From contig NZ_JAJNRQ010000005.1 of assembly GCF_021083645.1 (NCBI RefSeq), positions 1 through 64,000 of the forward strand: a stretch of DNA of 64,000 bases. Reading direction: 5' to 3'. Shown here piece by piece: positions 53,684-62,832 of the stretch (positions within the stretch are counted from its first letter, which is position 1; each line of letters opens with the position of its first letter). Position numbers and translations under genes: made by a program. The notes below the pieces were generated by a model. It did no database searches and was not told where the DNA came from. It was given only the letters and a program-made list of their open reading frames with translations. Source of the DNA: Schaalia sp. lx-260 (lineage in GTDB: Bacteria; Actinomycetota; Actinomycetes; Actinomycetales; Actinomycetaceae).

Positions 53684-55012
53684 TCACGTATGCGGGAAGT
53701 CTTTTTCCTGTGTTTTCCCTTGTCGTGATGTGAGGGCTAGCGTTATATGCAGTGCCACGATGAAAAGACCTGCTGCGCATGCAATTGCGGGGGCACGGTA
53801 TAAGGTTTTGGCGATATATCCTGTTGCGGCGCTTCCTGCAGATACTCCAAGGACCACACACGTTGCTCCTATAGTCATTGCACTTGTGACCCACCCGCGT
53901 GTTGATAAGCGTTCAACACTGGCATATGCGCTGACAAGAACTGTACCGACTCCCATACCGATACATAAAATGAGCAACAGGATAATGCTGTCTGCAGGAA
54001 GGAACGCTATAGAGGCCTCTCCCAGAGCGATTATGAGGCCTCCTGCAATAAATTTTGTGCGTGAGCGTATTCCCAGGGCTGGAATTAAAAAACCTGCACA
54101 TGCTGATGTCAGTCCCATAGCACCGTAGATAGGTCCAGTAAGAATCTGTGTATCACGTGCGGTATGAATCGCTGTCAAAGCTGTTTGTGTGCTACCGAAA
54201 ACCATGCCGACGCATATGATGCTGGCAAAATAAGGGGTAAGTTGCAGCCATGGCATAGGTGCTTTTAATCCATTGGTTACAGGAAGGTCAGCGGAAGTGA
54301 TGCTGGTACTTTGCGAATCATATTGAGGATTTCCCGTGGTTTTATTCGCATGTTTTGTTGAGTATCCATTAGGAGCCCACATTGATCGATGGATTGCAAG
54401 CCAGAAAATGAAAAAACCTTCACCAATTAGTGTCATCACTGCGAGGATGGCAACTGTGTGTAGCGGACCGCATAAGGTTACAAGCAGGCCCGATACTGTG
54501 GGGCCAAAAACGAAAGATAACTCGTCAATAGCTGTTTCATATCCCATTGCTGTGCGGATTAAACGAGGATGCTCAACCGTTTCAGCGCGTGTATGTGCAA
54601 GATCAGACCATAATGCGCGAGCAATAGAACCGATTTGCGGATTCGCCATGCCGACAAGAGCGGCTGCACATAAAAGAAGAACATCTGACATATGCCAGCC
54701 AATAGCACACCATAGAAGCATTAAAGCCAGAAGTTGAATGATTAAAGCAGCCGATATGACTCGTAAAGGGCCTTTCTGATCCGCAAGTCGCCCAATAATT
54801 GGAGCTCCGCAAGCTGTACCAATACCGATCATTGCAACGGTCATTCCAGCTAACCCTAAATTGTGTACCGCTGTTGTTACGACCAGTAAGATTCCCAGTT
54901 GAATCATCGCTGCAGGTAAACGGCCGATAGCGGCGCTCAAGAGAAAAGATGGACCGCTCGCGCGTATGAGAATAGCAAGACCAGATGAACGTGTGTGGGA
55001 TTTTTCGGGCAT
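53684..55012 (-). CDS. MFS transporter
   Basis: Inner-membrane major facilitator (442 aa) with about 12 hydrophobic segments split by a hydrophilic central loop at residues 215-250 (rich in Asn, Thr and Ser). The motif A-like stretch is GAPIIGRLADQKGPLRVISAAL near residue 70. The overall look is close to proteobacterial and actinobacterial sugar- or drug-efflux MFS proteins of unassigned substrate. AAAGG lies before the ATG. It has no obvious functional neighbour: hisS lies upstream and the helicase downstream, both on the same strand. Confidence 0.85.
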   Translation of the reverse strand: MPEKSHTRSSGLAILIRASGPSFLLSAAIGRLPAAMIQLGILLVVTTAVHNLGLAGMTVAMIGIGTACGAPIIGRLADQKGPLRVISAALIIQLLALMLLWCAIGWHMSDVLLLCAAALVGMANPQIGSIARALWSDLAHTRAETVEHPRLIRTAMGYETAIDELSFVFGPTVSGLLVTLCGPLHTVAILAVMTLIGEGFFIFWLAIHRSMWAPNGYSTKHANKTTGNPQYDSQSTSITSADLPVTNGLKAPMPWLQLTPYFASIICVGMVFGSTQTALTAIHTARDTQILTGPIYGAMGLTSACAGFLIPALGIRSRTKFIAGGLIIALGEASIAFLPADSIILLLILCIGMGVGTVLVSAYASVERLSTRGWVTSAMTIGATCVVLGVSAGSAATGYIAKTLYRAPAIACAAGLFIVALHITLALTSRQGKTQEKDFPHT

Positions 55013-55144
55013 TGGCTACGCCTTTCATATATGCCGCTGGCGGAGTGCACGCCCGACCTCACATGCACTCTTTTTCCCACTGATTTGAGCTTTACATCGC
55101 AAAATATCTGCAGATACATATGCTCCGTTTGTCTCACGCACCTG

Positions 55145-56497
55145 TCAGTTCACTGGTAATACGCGAGGGTGGAGGTCGCAAGGCTGCGGCTCCCACTGTT
55201 CAATGTCAGCAGCACTTTGTTCGCCCGTACGAATATCTTTCACCGTATCAGGTTCACCGTCGTTACCTGGGAACCATACAAATGGTATCCCCCGTTTATC
55301 AGCATACTTAATTTGCTTACCAAATTTTGCTGCCTGCGGTGCAACATCCGCGCTGATTCCTCGTTCACGCAAGCCAGATGCAATAGCGTCACTACGGAAA
55401 CGATCAGTTTCATCATTGACTGCAACAAGAACAACAGTAGGCACTCGACGTGTTGCACGGACCATCGGAGCTGACAGCATACGCGAGACTAAACGCGACA
55501 CTCCAACTGACATTCCCACGCCCGGGTACACGCGTTTCCCATCTTTAGCCAAGGAATCGTAGCGACCGCCTGAACAAATTGAACCTAAATCTTCGTGCCC
55601 AACCACAACGGTTTCATAAACACTACCCGTGTAATAATCCAAACCGCGTGCAATTTTCAGATTCGCTTCAATGACCCCAGGTAAACGCTGCCCAGCAATT
55701 TCCAGTAGTTCACACAGCTGTGTTAAACCTTCGTCAAGTAAATCATTGGAAAGACACAATTCATTGACTTGCTGACGTACAGATTGAGGATCTTCTCCTG
55801 TAATAGAAGCCATGCGCAATAAAACATCAGTCTGCTCGGAAGTGATACCAACTTTGACGAGTTCCTCACGCACTCCTTCAGGACCAATTTTGTCTAATTT
55901 ATCGAGGCCACGTAAGGCAGCTTCAATATCTGTCACGCCTAAAGATTCACATACGCCTTGAACGATTTTACGATTATTCACCATCATGCGAACAGGCGGA
56001 ATTGGCAGTGAAGAAAGCGCCTGACCCATTATCAGTGGCGCTTCCACCTCAAAATGAAAAGGCAGCTCCCCTAGTCCCACGATATCTATATCTGCTTGCG
56101 TGAACTCACGGAATCGTCCTTCTTGAGGGCGTTCGCCTCGCCACACTTTCTGAATTTGGTACCGCTTAAAAGGGAAATCTAATTCATTAGCATTTTCAAC
56201 GACATACCGAGCAAAAGGAACTGTCAAGTCAAAGTGCAATCCCATACGTCGCTCACGTGAGGAGACCCGTTCACCGTTTTCAGCAGCTTTCAGAGCTTGC
56301 AGTCGCTCTAAAACATAAATTTCTTTTGAGGTTTCGCCTTTTGCTTCCAGTTGCTCAAGGGTTTCAACGGCACGAGTTTCAATCCCCGCAAAACCATGTA
56401 GTTCAAAAACGCGGCGAAGGTGATCGAGGACGTATTGTTCAACGATGCGTCCTTCGGGGAGCCATTCGGGAAAACCTGAAAGAGAAGTACGTGCCAT
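55145..56497 (-). CDS. hisS: Histidyl-tRNA synthetase
   Basis: Class II synthetase (450 aa) charging tRNA-His. The N-terminus MARTSLSGFPEWLPEGR is typical. Motif 2 is YQIQKVWRGERPQEGRFREF, and the histidine-specific loops are LARGLDYYTGSVYE and CSGGRYDSLAK. The anticodon-binding domain covers about the last 100 residues. The length is slightly longer than the usual 420-430 aa. It lies between the MBL hydrolase and an MFS gene on the same strand. Confidence 0.96.
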   Translation of the reverse strand: MARTSLSGFPEWLPEGRIVEQYVLDHLRRVFELHGFAGIETRAVETLEQLEAKGETSKEIYVLERLQALKAAENGERVSSRERRMGLHFDLTVPFARYVVENANELDFPFKRYQIQKVWRGERPQEGRFREFTQADIDIVGLGELPFHFEVEAPLIMGQALSSLPIPPVRMMVNNRKIVQGVCESLGVTDIEAALRGLDKLDKIGPEGVREELVKVGITSEQTDVLLRMASITGEDPQSVRQQVNELCLSNDLLDEGLTQLCELLEIAGQRLPGVIEANLKIARGLDYYTGSVYETVVVGHEDLGSICSGGRYDSLAKDGKRVYPGVGMSVGVSRLVSRMLSAPMVRATRRVPTVVLVAVNDETDRFRSDAIASGLRERGISADVAPQAAKFGKQIKYADKRGIPFVWFPGNDGEPDTVKDIRTGEQSAADIEQWEPQPCDLHPRVLPVN

Positions 56498-56579
56498 TTT
56501 CCTATTGTTTCACGGGATACAGGTGCTTTTCCATTCCAATGCGCATATCAACACACAGAAAAGCACGACGAATAAATAT

Positions 56580-57314
56580 TTACCCGATACGTCGGGCGCG
56601 CGTTACATATGGGTTCGTGTCAATTTCGGCTTGCAAGGTTGTTGCAGGTCCATGTCCGGGGAATAAAAGGGTTCGAGGATCAACAGCATGGGAAATTGTA
56701 CGCAGTGAATGTCGCATCTGAGTTTCGTCACCACCAGGTAAATCAGTACGACCCACAGAACCCGAGAAAATCACGTCGCCGCTTAAAGCCCACGGAATAG
56801 GCAATTCACTGGAAGCTATGAGCTGCCCGTCAGCATATACGTCCAGATCACTGTGCGCGAGGAATAGTGCCGATCCTTCGGTATGCCCTGGAGCAGGTAA
56901 CATTTTCATCCATAAACTTGGAATCAGTTCACATGACCCTGCGGGGAAATCACGCAGGTCATCAGGACAAGCCCACTCATCTAATTCAATTCCCGCAGGC
57001 ATATTGTTCACATATGCTGCCGGGTCAACCAGACGATAACGATCAGGCCCTGGAATCCATACAGGAACTTGTTTTTCTGCGGGCCCCCAGGAAGCAACAC
57101 GCGCACAATCCCACACATGATCGGGATGCCCATGCGTCAGTAAAACAGCCGCCAGAACAGCACCCTCACGCTCCAGTGTGGCTTTCAGTTGAGGAAGAAT
57201 TCCTGCTGATGGGTCCACAACAACAGCATGAGGGGCTGTTCCCTCTAATGGCTGCGGAATAATCACCAACGAGTTTGCCGCATAGTACGGCGAAGTGATG
57301 ATATGCAGACGCAT
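56580..57314 (-). CDS. MBL-fold metallohydrolase
   Basis: Metallo-beta-lactamase fold hydrolase (244 aa), glyoxalase II-like. The zinc motif is LLTHGHPDHVWD (HxHxDH type) near residue 60, with further ligands in LPAPGHTEGSALFLAH, a second Asp in VIFSGSVGRTDL and a final His in LLFPGHGPATTL. Family members hydrolyse thioesters such as S-lactoylglutathione or related bacillithiol/mycothiol adducts. The substrate here is not known. The ATG at 57314 lies one base after the stop of the DUF349 gene, indicating an operon. The equivalent M. tuberculosis locus (Rv2581c) also sits next to hisS. Confidence 0.9.
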   Translation of the reverse strand: MRLHIITSPYYAANSLVIIPQPLEGTAPHAVVVDPSAGILPQLKATLEREGAVLAAVLLTHGHPDHVWDCARVASWGPAEKQVPVWIPGPDRYRLVDPAAYVNNMPAGIELDEWACPDDLRDFPAGSCELIPSLWMKMLPAPGHTEGSALFLAHSDLDVYADGQLIASSELPIPWALSGDVIFSGSVGRTDLPGGDETQMRHSLRTISHAVDPRTLLFPGHGPATTLQAEIDTNPYVTRARRIG

Positions 57315-57315
57315 G

Positions 57316-58674
57316 TCAGTCCATTGATGAACGAATCTGGTCAAGCCACGCTTTCTTCGTAGCTAAAGCTTCAGATAATTCTTTTTCTTTTGAGGAATTA
57401 CCTGCAACGCGCGCGGCTTCGCAATCTTTTTCCAGACGAGCAATTTGTTCTTCTAGCTGTCCGAGCATACCTTCTGCACGCGCACGTGTTTCAGGATTTG
57501 TTCGACGCCATTCGTGTTCTTCAGCAGCGCGCACAGCATCTTCGACTGCACGTAAACGATGGTCAATACGTGAGTGATCGGCTGCAGGAACACGGCCCAC
57601 ACTATCCCACCGTTCTTGAATTTGACGAAGCTGTTCTTTTGTCTTTTCAAGATCATTGATAGGTAGTAGTGCTTCTGCTTCAATCAAAAGAGCTTCTTTT
57701 GCAGCAAGATTTTCACGATATTCAGAATCTGTCGCTAAATCTTTTGCCCGACGAGCATCAAAAAATACCTGCTGAGCTGCACGGAAACGAGTCCATAATG
57801 CGTCATCTTCTTTACGAGAAGCACGAGGAGCTGTTTTCCAGCGATCCATCAACGTACGATAGGCAGCAGTTGTTGCTCCCCAATCTGTTGACGTTTGAAG
57901 GGCTTCAGCTTCAGCAATCAACTGTTCTTTCACACGTTTCGCATCCGTCTGAGCTTGGTCCAAAGCAGAGAAGAACTGACGACGTTGGCGATCAAACTGT
58001 GTTCGCGCACCCGAGAAACGTTTCCACAGCGCATCTTCTGTTGCTTTATCTAAACGTGGGCCACGACGTTGCAGATTCTTCCATTCGTCTAAGAGCTCAC
58101 GCAGGGTTTGGCCGCATTGCTTCCAATGCATACGGTGAGGATCTTGGGTGAGAATAGCTTCTGCACGTTCCACTAATTCAGTACGTTCACGCAATGCGGC
58201 TTCTTTGGCTAAGCGGCGTTCTTCACGTGCTTGTTCTTTACGTACCTGTGCGCGCTCAGCAGCTGCTTCCACACGGGCACGCAAAGCAACGAGATCACCG
58301 ATAGCAGCAGGCTCAATAACGGATTCACGTAACGTTGCCAGCGTTTGATCTATTTCTTTAGGCGCAAGTGTGGCAAGACGATCTTCAAACAACTTAACTG
58401 TTGCTTCAAGTGACTCAAAACGACGCAAGTACAGCCCTAATGGGTTTTCAGGCAGACCGTCAGGGTATGCTCCAATCTGGCGTTCAGCATCCCCATCACG
58501 AACAAAAACATTTCCTGCTTCATCCACCCGACCAAATTCTGAGGTTTCCGCAGCAGATAACTGTGGTGCAGCACTTTCAGTAGCAGGTTGCGAGACGGGA
58601 GAATTCGCTGATGAAGCAGCCTGTGTAGGCTCAGAAGTATTTTCAGCGTGGAGCTCATTGGTCGAGTCAGTCAC
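57316..58674 (-). CDS. DUF349 domain protein
   Basis: Coiled-coil protein of 452 aa made of repeated DUF349 units of about 70 residues, each with a WK..G/R pattern (ATLRESVIEPAAIGDL, HWKQCGQTLRELLDEWKNLQRR, TLMDRWKTAPRASRKEDDALW, QIQERWDSVGRVPAADHSRID). The N-terminal 60 residues are acidic and low-complexity, and the end is rich in Glu and Lys. No enzymatic motif is seen. A GTG at 58674 with AGGA upstream is preferred over the ATG at 58740. It lies between rsh and the MBL gene. The family's molecular role is unknown. Confidence 0.88.
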   Translation of the reverse strand: MTDSTNELHAENTSEPTQAASSANSPVSQPATESAAPQLSAAETSEFGRVDEAGNVFVRDGDAERQIGAYPDGLPENPLGLYLRRFESLEATVKLFEDRLATLAPKEIDQTLATLRESVIEPAAIGDLVALRARVEAAAERAQVRKEQAREERRLAKEAALRERTELVERAEAILTQDPHRMHWKQCGQTLRELLDEWKNLQRRGPRLDKATEDALWKRFSGARTQFDRQRRQFFSALDQAQTDAKRVKEQLIAEAEALQTSTDWGATTAAYRTLMDRWKTAPRASRKEDDALWTRFRAAQQVFFDARRAKDLATDSEYRENLAAKEALLIEAEALLPINDLEKTKEQLRQIQERWDSVGRVPAADHSRIDHRLRAVEDAVRAAEEHEWRRTNPETRARAEGMLGQLEEQIARLEKDCEAARVAGNSSKEKELSEALATKKAWLDQIRSSMD

Positions 58675-58816
58675 GATGTTCCTTTGATCGATAGAACCTC
58701 GAAAGGTTCGGCGCGGTGCGCACCTTATGTGTACGCTCATGCCACCTACGGCACAGGACTATCCTACGGCTTTATTCATGCTGCAGAAAACAGATAACAC
58801 CTAGTGGACGAAATCG

Positions 58817-61153
58817 TCATATGTTTGAGATCTGATGACGACGTGTGGCAGGACTTGTTAAACGTTGAGCTTCAAACACACCATCAACGCGACGCAATGC
58901 TGCAAGGACGGCTTTCAGATGAGCCATATCAGCTAATTCAAAAGCAAAACGCGCACTCGCCACCTGATCGGGTGAAGTAACTGTACTTGCTGTCAGAATA
59001 TTTACCCGATGATCTGACAGTACTTTCGTCAAATCAGAAAGCAAACCTGGGCGATCTAATGCCCGAGTTTCAATCTGCACAAGATACTGCACTCCTTGAC
59101 GTTCCGTATCCCAAGCAACATCTGTAAAACGCTCCGGCTGATTTTTCATGAGCTGTACAGAATTCACACAGCTGGCACAATGCACAGATACGCCCTGACC
59201 ACGAGTAACGAATCCCACAATTTCATCACCAGGTACTGGAGTACAACACTTCGCTAATTTCACCCAAATTTCATTTGAATTCATTCCGCGCACGCTCACC
59301 CCTGATGTGGAGGATATATGCGCACGTACTTTCGCTGCACTCGGAATAACAGCCTCAGCAAGTGTTTCCTCTGTCCCGTCATCTCCGCCAAGGTTATCCA
59401 CCAATTTCGATACCACATTTTGAGCCGAAATATGGTTCTCCCCAATTGATGCATATAGCGCAGTAATATCGAGCAATCCCAGAGCATTAGCAACGGAAAG
59501 TAAAGATTCATGATTCATGAGACGCTGTAAAGGTAAATTCTGTTTACGCATCGCACGAGCCAAGTGCTCTTTACCTGTTTCCACTGCTTCTTCACGACGT
59601 TCTTTTGAGAACCATGCTTTGATTTTTGAGCGCGCGCGCGGTGAAGCAACAAAAACTAACCAGTCCCGTGAAGGGCCTACTTTGTCAGATTTTGATGTCA
59701 CTACTTCAACGGTTTCGCCTGACTGCAGGCGCGATTCTAAAGGAACTAGTCGCCCATTCACTTTTGCTCCGACAGTGTGGTGTCCTACCTCAGTGTGAAC
59801 TGCATAGGCGAAATCAATAGGTGTTGCCCCTGCCGGCAGAACAATCACCTCACCCTTAGGCGTGAAAACATATACTTCATCACCAGCAATTTCATAACGT
59901 AATGCGTCAAGAAATTCTTCCGGATCGCCAGTTTCCCGTTCCATTTCAACGAGTGCCCGCATCCAGTTCATCTGTTCAGTAGCACTCATTCGGTCAGTAT
60001 CGCCCGAAGTAGCATTCGGATTTTGCTTGTATTTCCAGTGTGCAGCAACGCCATGTTCGGCGCGTTCATGCATTTCATATGTACGAATCTGGATTTCAAC
60101 AGGTTTACCGCCAGGACCGACCACAGTCGTATGTAAAGACTGGTACAAATTAAATTTCGGCATGGCGATATAGTCTTTGAAACGCCCTGGAATAGGATTC
60201 CAATGACCGTGAAGTGCTCCAAGAAGCGCGTAACAATCTTTTACAGAATGTACAAGAACACGCACTGCCACAAGGTCGTAGATTTCATCGAAAGCTTTAC
60301 CTCGAACAATCATTTTCTGATAAATCGAGTAATGATTCTTTGGACGGCCAGTTACAGTTCCTTGTGTTCCTGAGTGCCGTAAATCCCCTTCAATCTGGGT
60401 AATTACCTCTCGTAAATATATTTCACGCTGTGGCGTACGCTCATGAACAAGTCGATCAATTTCCTCGTAAATTTCAGGATAGAGGGTTTTGAATGAAAGT
60501 TCTTCAAGCTCCCACTTAATCATATTCATACCGAGGCGGTGAGCCAGTGGAGCATATATTTCTAAAGTTTCTTGAGCTTTACGTTTTGCTGAATCAGCAG
60601 AAACAAAACGCCAGGTGCGAGCGTTATGTAAACGATCACCTAATTTGATGAGGAGAACACGTATGTCATGACTCATCGCCACAACCATTTTACGCAAAGT
60701 CTCTGACTGAGCAGCGCTACCGTAACGTACTTTATCGAGTTTGGTCACTCCATCAACAAGCTGCGCGATTACCTCGCCAAAATCTGCTGTCAGTTCTTCC
60801 ACCGTGTAATCGGTGTCCTCAACTGTATCGTGTAATAAGGCGGCAACAAGTGTAGGAGTCGTCATTCCCATTTCAGCAAGAATTGTTGCTACAGCAACGG
60901 GATGAGTAATGTAGGGTTCCCCTGATTTACGCATCTGCCCACGATGATGCAACTCCGCTGTTGCATAGGCGCGTTCAATGAGTCCTACATCAGCTTTCGG
61001 GTGGTTTGCCCGTAAAGCACGAACCAAAGGTTCAATTTCTGGAGCTGTTGTACGGGATCGATTACCAAACCACATCAGCCCAGAACGCACAAGCGACCCA
61101 GCCGCAGGAGGACGGGTCGCTTGTGTCGTTGGTTGCATATGAGGATCAGTCAT
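58817..61153 (-). CDS. rsh: Bifunctional (p)ppGpp synthetase/hydrolase
   Basis: RelA/SpoT homologue (778 aa) controlling the stringent response. The hydrolase domain has His84 in YITHP and the HD motif LLHDTVEDTD at residue 107. The synthetase domain has GRPKNHYSIYQKM and YDLVAVRVLV. A TGS domain (about residues 400-460, VYVFTPKGEVIVLPAGATP) and a C-terminal ACT domain (RPGLLSDLTKVLSDHRVNIL) follow. Both catalytic domains look intact, so it should both make and degrade (p)ppGpp. It lies 54 bases after apt, the usual actinobacterial order. Confidence 0.95.
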   Translation of the reverse strand: MTDPHMQPTTQATRPPAAGSLVRSGLMWFGNRSRTTAPEIEPLVRALRANHPKADVGLIERAYATAELHHRGQMRKSGEPYITHPVAVATILAEMGMTTPTLVAALLHDTVEDTDYTVEELTADFGEVIAQLVDGVTKLDKVRYGSAAQSETLRKMVVAMSHDIRVLLIKLGDRLHNARTWRFVSADSAKRKAQETLEIYAPLAHRLGMNMIKWELEELSFKTLYPEIYEEIDRLVHERTPQREIYLREVITQIEGDLRHSGTQGTVTGRPKNHYSIYQKMIVRGKAFDEIYDLVAVRVLVHSVKDCYALLGALHGHWNPIPGRFKDYIAMPKFNLYQSLHTTVVGPGGKPVEIQIRTYEMHERAEHGVAAHWKYKQNPNATSGDTDRMSATEQMNWMRALVEMERETGDPEEFLDALRYEIAGDEVYVFTPKGEVIVLPAGATPIDFAYAVHTEVGHHTVGAKVNGRLVPLESRLQSGETVEVVTSKSDKVGPSRDWLVFVASPRARSKIKAWFSKERREEAVETGKEHLARAMRKQNLPLQRLMNHESLLSVANALGLLDITALYASIGENHISAQNVVSKLVDNLGGDDGTEETLAEAVIPSAAKVRAHISSTSGVSVRGMNSNEIWVKLAKCCTPVPGDEIVGFVTRGQGVSVHCASCVNSVQLMKNQPERFTDVAWDTERQGVQYLVQIETRALDRPGLLSDLTKVLSDHRVNILTASTVTSPDQVASARFAFELADMAHLKAVLAALRRVDGVFEAQRLTSPATRRHQISNI

Positions 61154-61207
61154 TACCTCATTTTAGACTTTCGCAGTCATTTTGTGTGCCATGTGCCATT
61201 ATTCAGG

Positions 61208-61747
61208 TCAGAGCACAACAACTGATTCAACATTTTCGCCTTCAAGCCGTTGCCGACCTCCAAGACCAGCTAGCTCCAAAAGGACGGTAATACCCACAAC
61301 TTCAGCACCGGCCTCACGGATAAGCTGAGCTGAAGCCGCGGCAGTTCCCCCGGTTGCTAAAACGTCATCAAGGATAAGAACACGATGCCCAGGAGTGACT
61401 GAATCCGGTCGCAATTCCATACGGGCAGAACCATATTCCAAATCGTAGTCCACACCAATAACAGGACCAGGAAGTTTCCCTGCTTTACGGATGGTCAGCA
61501 TACCGATCCCTAAGCGTGTTGCCAAAGGCGCTGCCAAAATGAATCCTCGGGATTCAAGGCCCGCAACTGCATCAATACGACCACGGTAATACTCAGCGAA
61601 TTGCTCAATGAGTTCACAAAAAGCCGGACCATTAGCTAGCAGAGGTGTAATGTCGCGGAAAAGTACACCCGGTTCAGGAAAATCCTGAATTTCACGTAAA
61701 TTATCGGTGAGGATTTTTCCTACTTTTTCGCTCAGAACACTGCTCAT
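61208..61747 (-). CDS. apt: Adenine phosphoribosyltransferase
   Basis: Purine salvage enzyme converting adenine and PRPP to AMP (179 aa). The PRPP loop VLILDDVLATGGTAAASAQLI is at about residue 115 and the hood region has GLESRGFILAAPLATRLG. The N-terminus LTDNLREIQDFPEPGVLFRDITPL is typical. The start overlaps the secF stop by 4 bases (ATGA), so it is cotranscribed with the Sec genes, a conserved layout in actinobacteria. Confidence 0.96.
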   Translation of the reverse strand: MSSVLSEKVGKILTDNLREIQDFPEPGVLFRDITPLLANGPAFCELIEQFAEYYRGRIDAVAGLESRGFILAAPLATRLGIGMLTIRKAGKLPGPVIGVDYDLEYGSARMELRPDSVTPGHRVLILDDVLATGGTAAASAQLIREAGAEVVGITVLLELAGLGGRQRLEGENVESVVVL

Positions 61748-62832
61748 CGTTTCCGCTTCTTCCTTTGAGGCTGCGCTGAACGTCCCAAGTGGTGTCCCGG
61801 TTGCAGTGGTGCGACGCGCACGGATGGATCTGACTCCGTTCCTTCCTCACCTTGGGCATGACGAACGCGTTCTTTTTCAACAACGGCAGTGTGTTCTTTG
61901 GTCCGGGTACGGCGTTCTTCAAAGGTCACCAGAAGTGGCGAAGCAATGAAAATTGACGAGTAGGTACCTGCGATCATACCGACGAATAAAGCCAAAGAAA
62001 TATCTGTCAAAGTTCCTGCACCCAAAAGCAGTGAACCAATCAGCAAAATTGAACCCACGGGAAGTAAAGCAACAACAGAGGTGTTAATTGAACGCACCAT
62101 TGTCTGATTGACTGCCAAGTTCACTAGTTCAGCGAAGGTGAAACGCTTTTGGTCGGTCAGTCCTTGTGTAAGTTCACGAACCTTGTCGAAAACAACCACC
62201 GTGTCATATAGCGAGTAGCCCAAAATCGTGAGGAAACCAATCACTGTTGCAGGAGAAACCTCGACACGAACCACCGCAAAGAAAGCAATAGTAAGCACCA
62301 CGTCATGCAGCAATGCCACAATCGCAGAAAGCGACATCGTCCATGACCTGAAGTACACAGCCATCAACAAAGCAACCAAAGCAAGGAAGATCACGAGCGA
62401 TTTCAGTGCTTTTGCAGTCACGTCATGACCCCAGGAAGGACCAATCGAGCTGGACTGCACTTCTGAACTCTCAATACCGTATGCCTGCGCCAAAGCATCA
62501 CGTACGGCAGCGGTTTGAACCGAATCTAAAGAGTCTGTCTGCACGCGGATACCGTCACTACCTACGCTTGAGACACGCGCATTTGAGTCGTGACCGGTTG
62601 CTTCTAAAGCTGTGTAAGCCTTTTGCTGGCTGATATCAGCAACACCTGTCAAAGTGAACTGGGAACCACCGGTAAATTCAATGGATCCTTTGATACCTAA
62701 AACAGCCGTGAAGATCAAAGCAAGGAGGAGAACAATACCGGAAACCCCCAGGAAGGCTTTGCGGTTAGCGACAATTCGGTAGGATTTCTTTCCCGAGTAC
62801 AGGGCATTACCCCATTGAGCGAAACTCATCAT
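61744..62832 (-). CDS. secF: Protein translocase subunit SecF
   Basis: Membrane subunit of the SecDF complex that uses the proton gradient to help complete protein export (362 aa). Six hydrophobic segments are visible with the large periplasmic loop after the first. Family motifs include GIKGSIEFTGGSQF and the conserved FLTILGYSLYDTVVVFDKVRE. RSINTSVVALLPVGSILLIG and TYSSIFIASPLLV follow. The C-terminus is basic and hydrophilic with an Arg/Lys-rich end. It overlaps secD and apt by 4 bases each. Confidence 0.96.
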   Translation of the reverse strand: MMSFAQWGNALYSGKKSYRIVANRKAFLGVSGIVLLLALIFTAVLGIKGSIEFTGGSQFTLTGVADISQQKAYTALEATGHDSNARVSSVGSDGIRVQTDSLDSVQTAAVRDALAQAYGIESSEVQSSSIGPSWGHDVTAKALKSLVIFLALVALLMAVYFRSWTMSLSAIVALLHDVVLTIAFFAVVRVEVSPATVIGFLTILGYSLYDTVVVFDKVRELTQGLTDQKRFTFAELVNLAVNQTMVRSINTSVVALLPVGSILLIGSLLLGAGTLTDISLALFVGMIAGTYSSIFIASPLLVTFEERRTRTKEHTAVVEKERVRHAQGEEGTESDPSVRVAPLQPGHHLGRSAQPQRKKRKR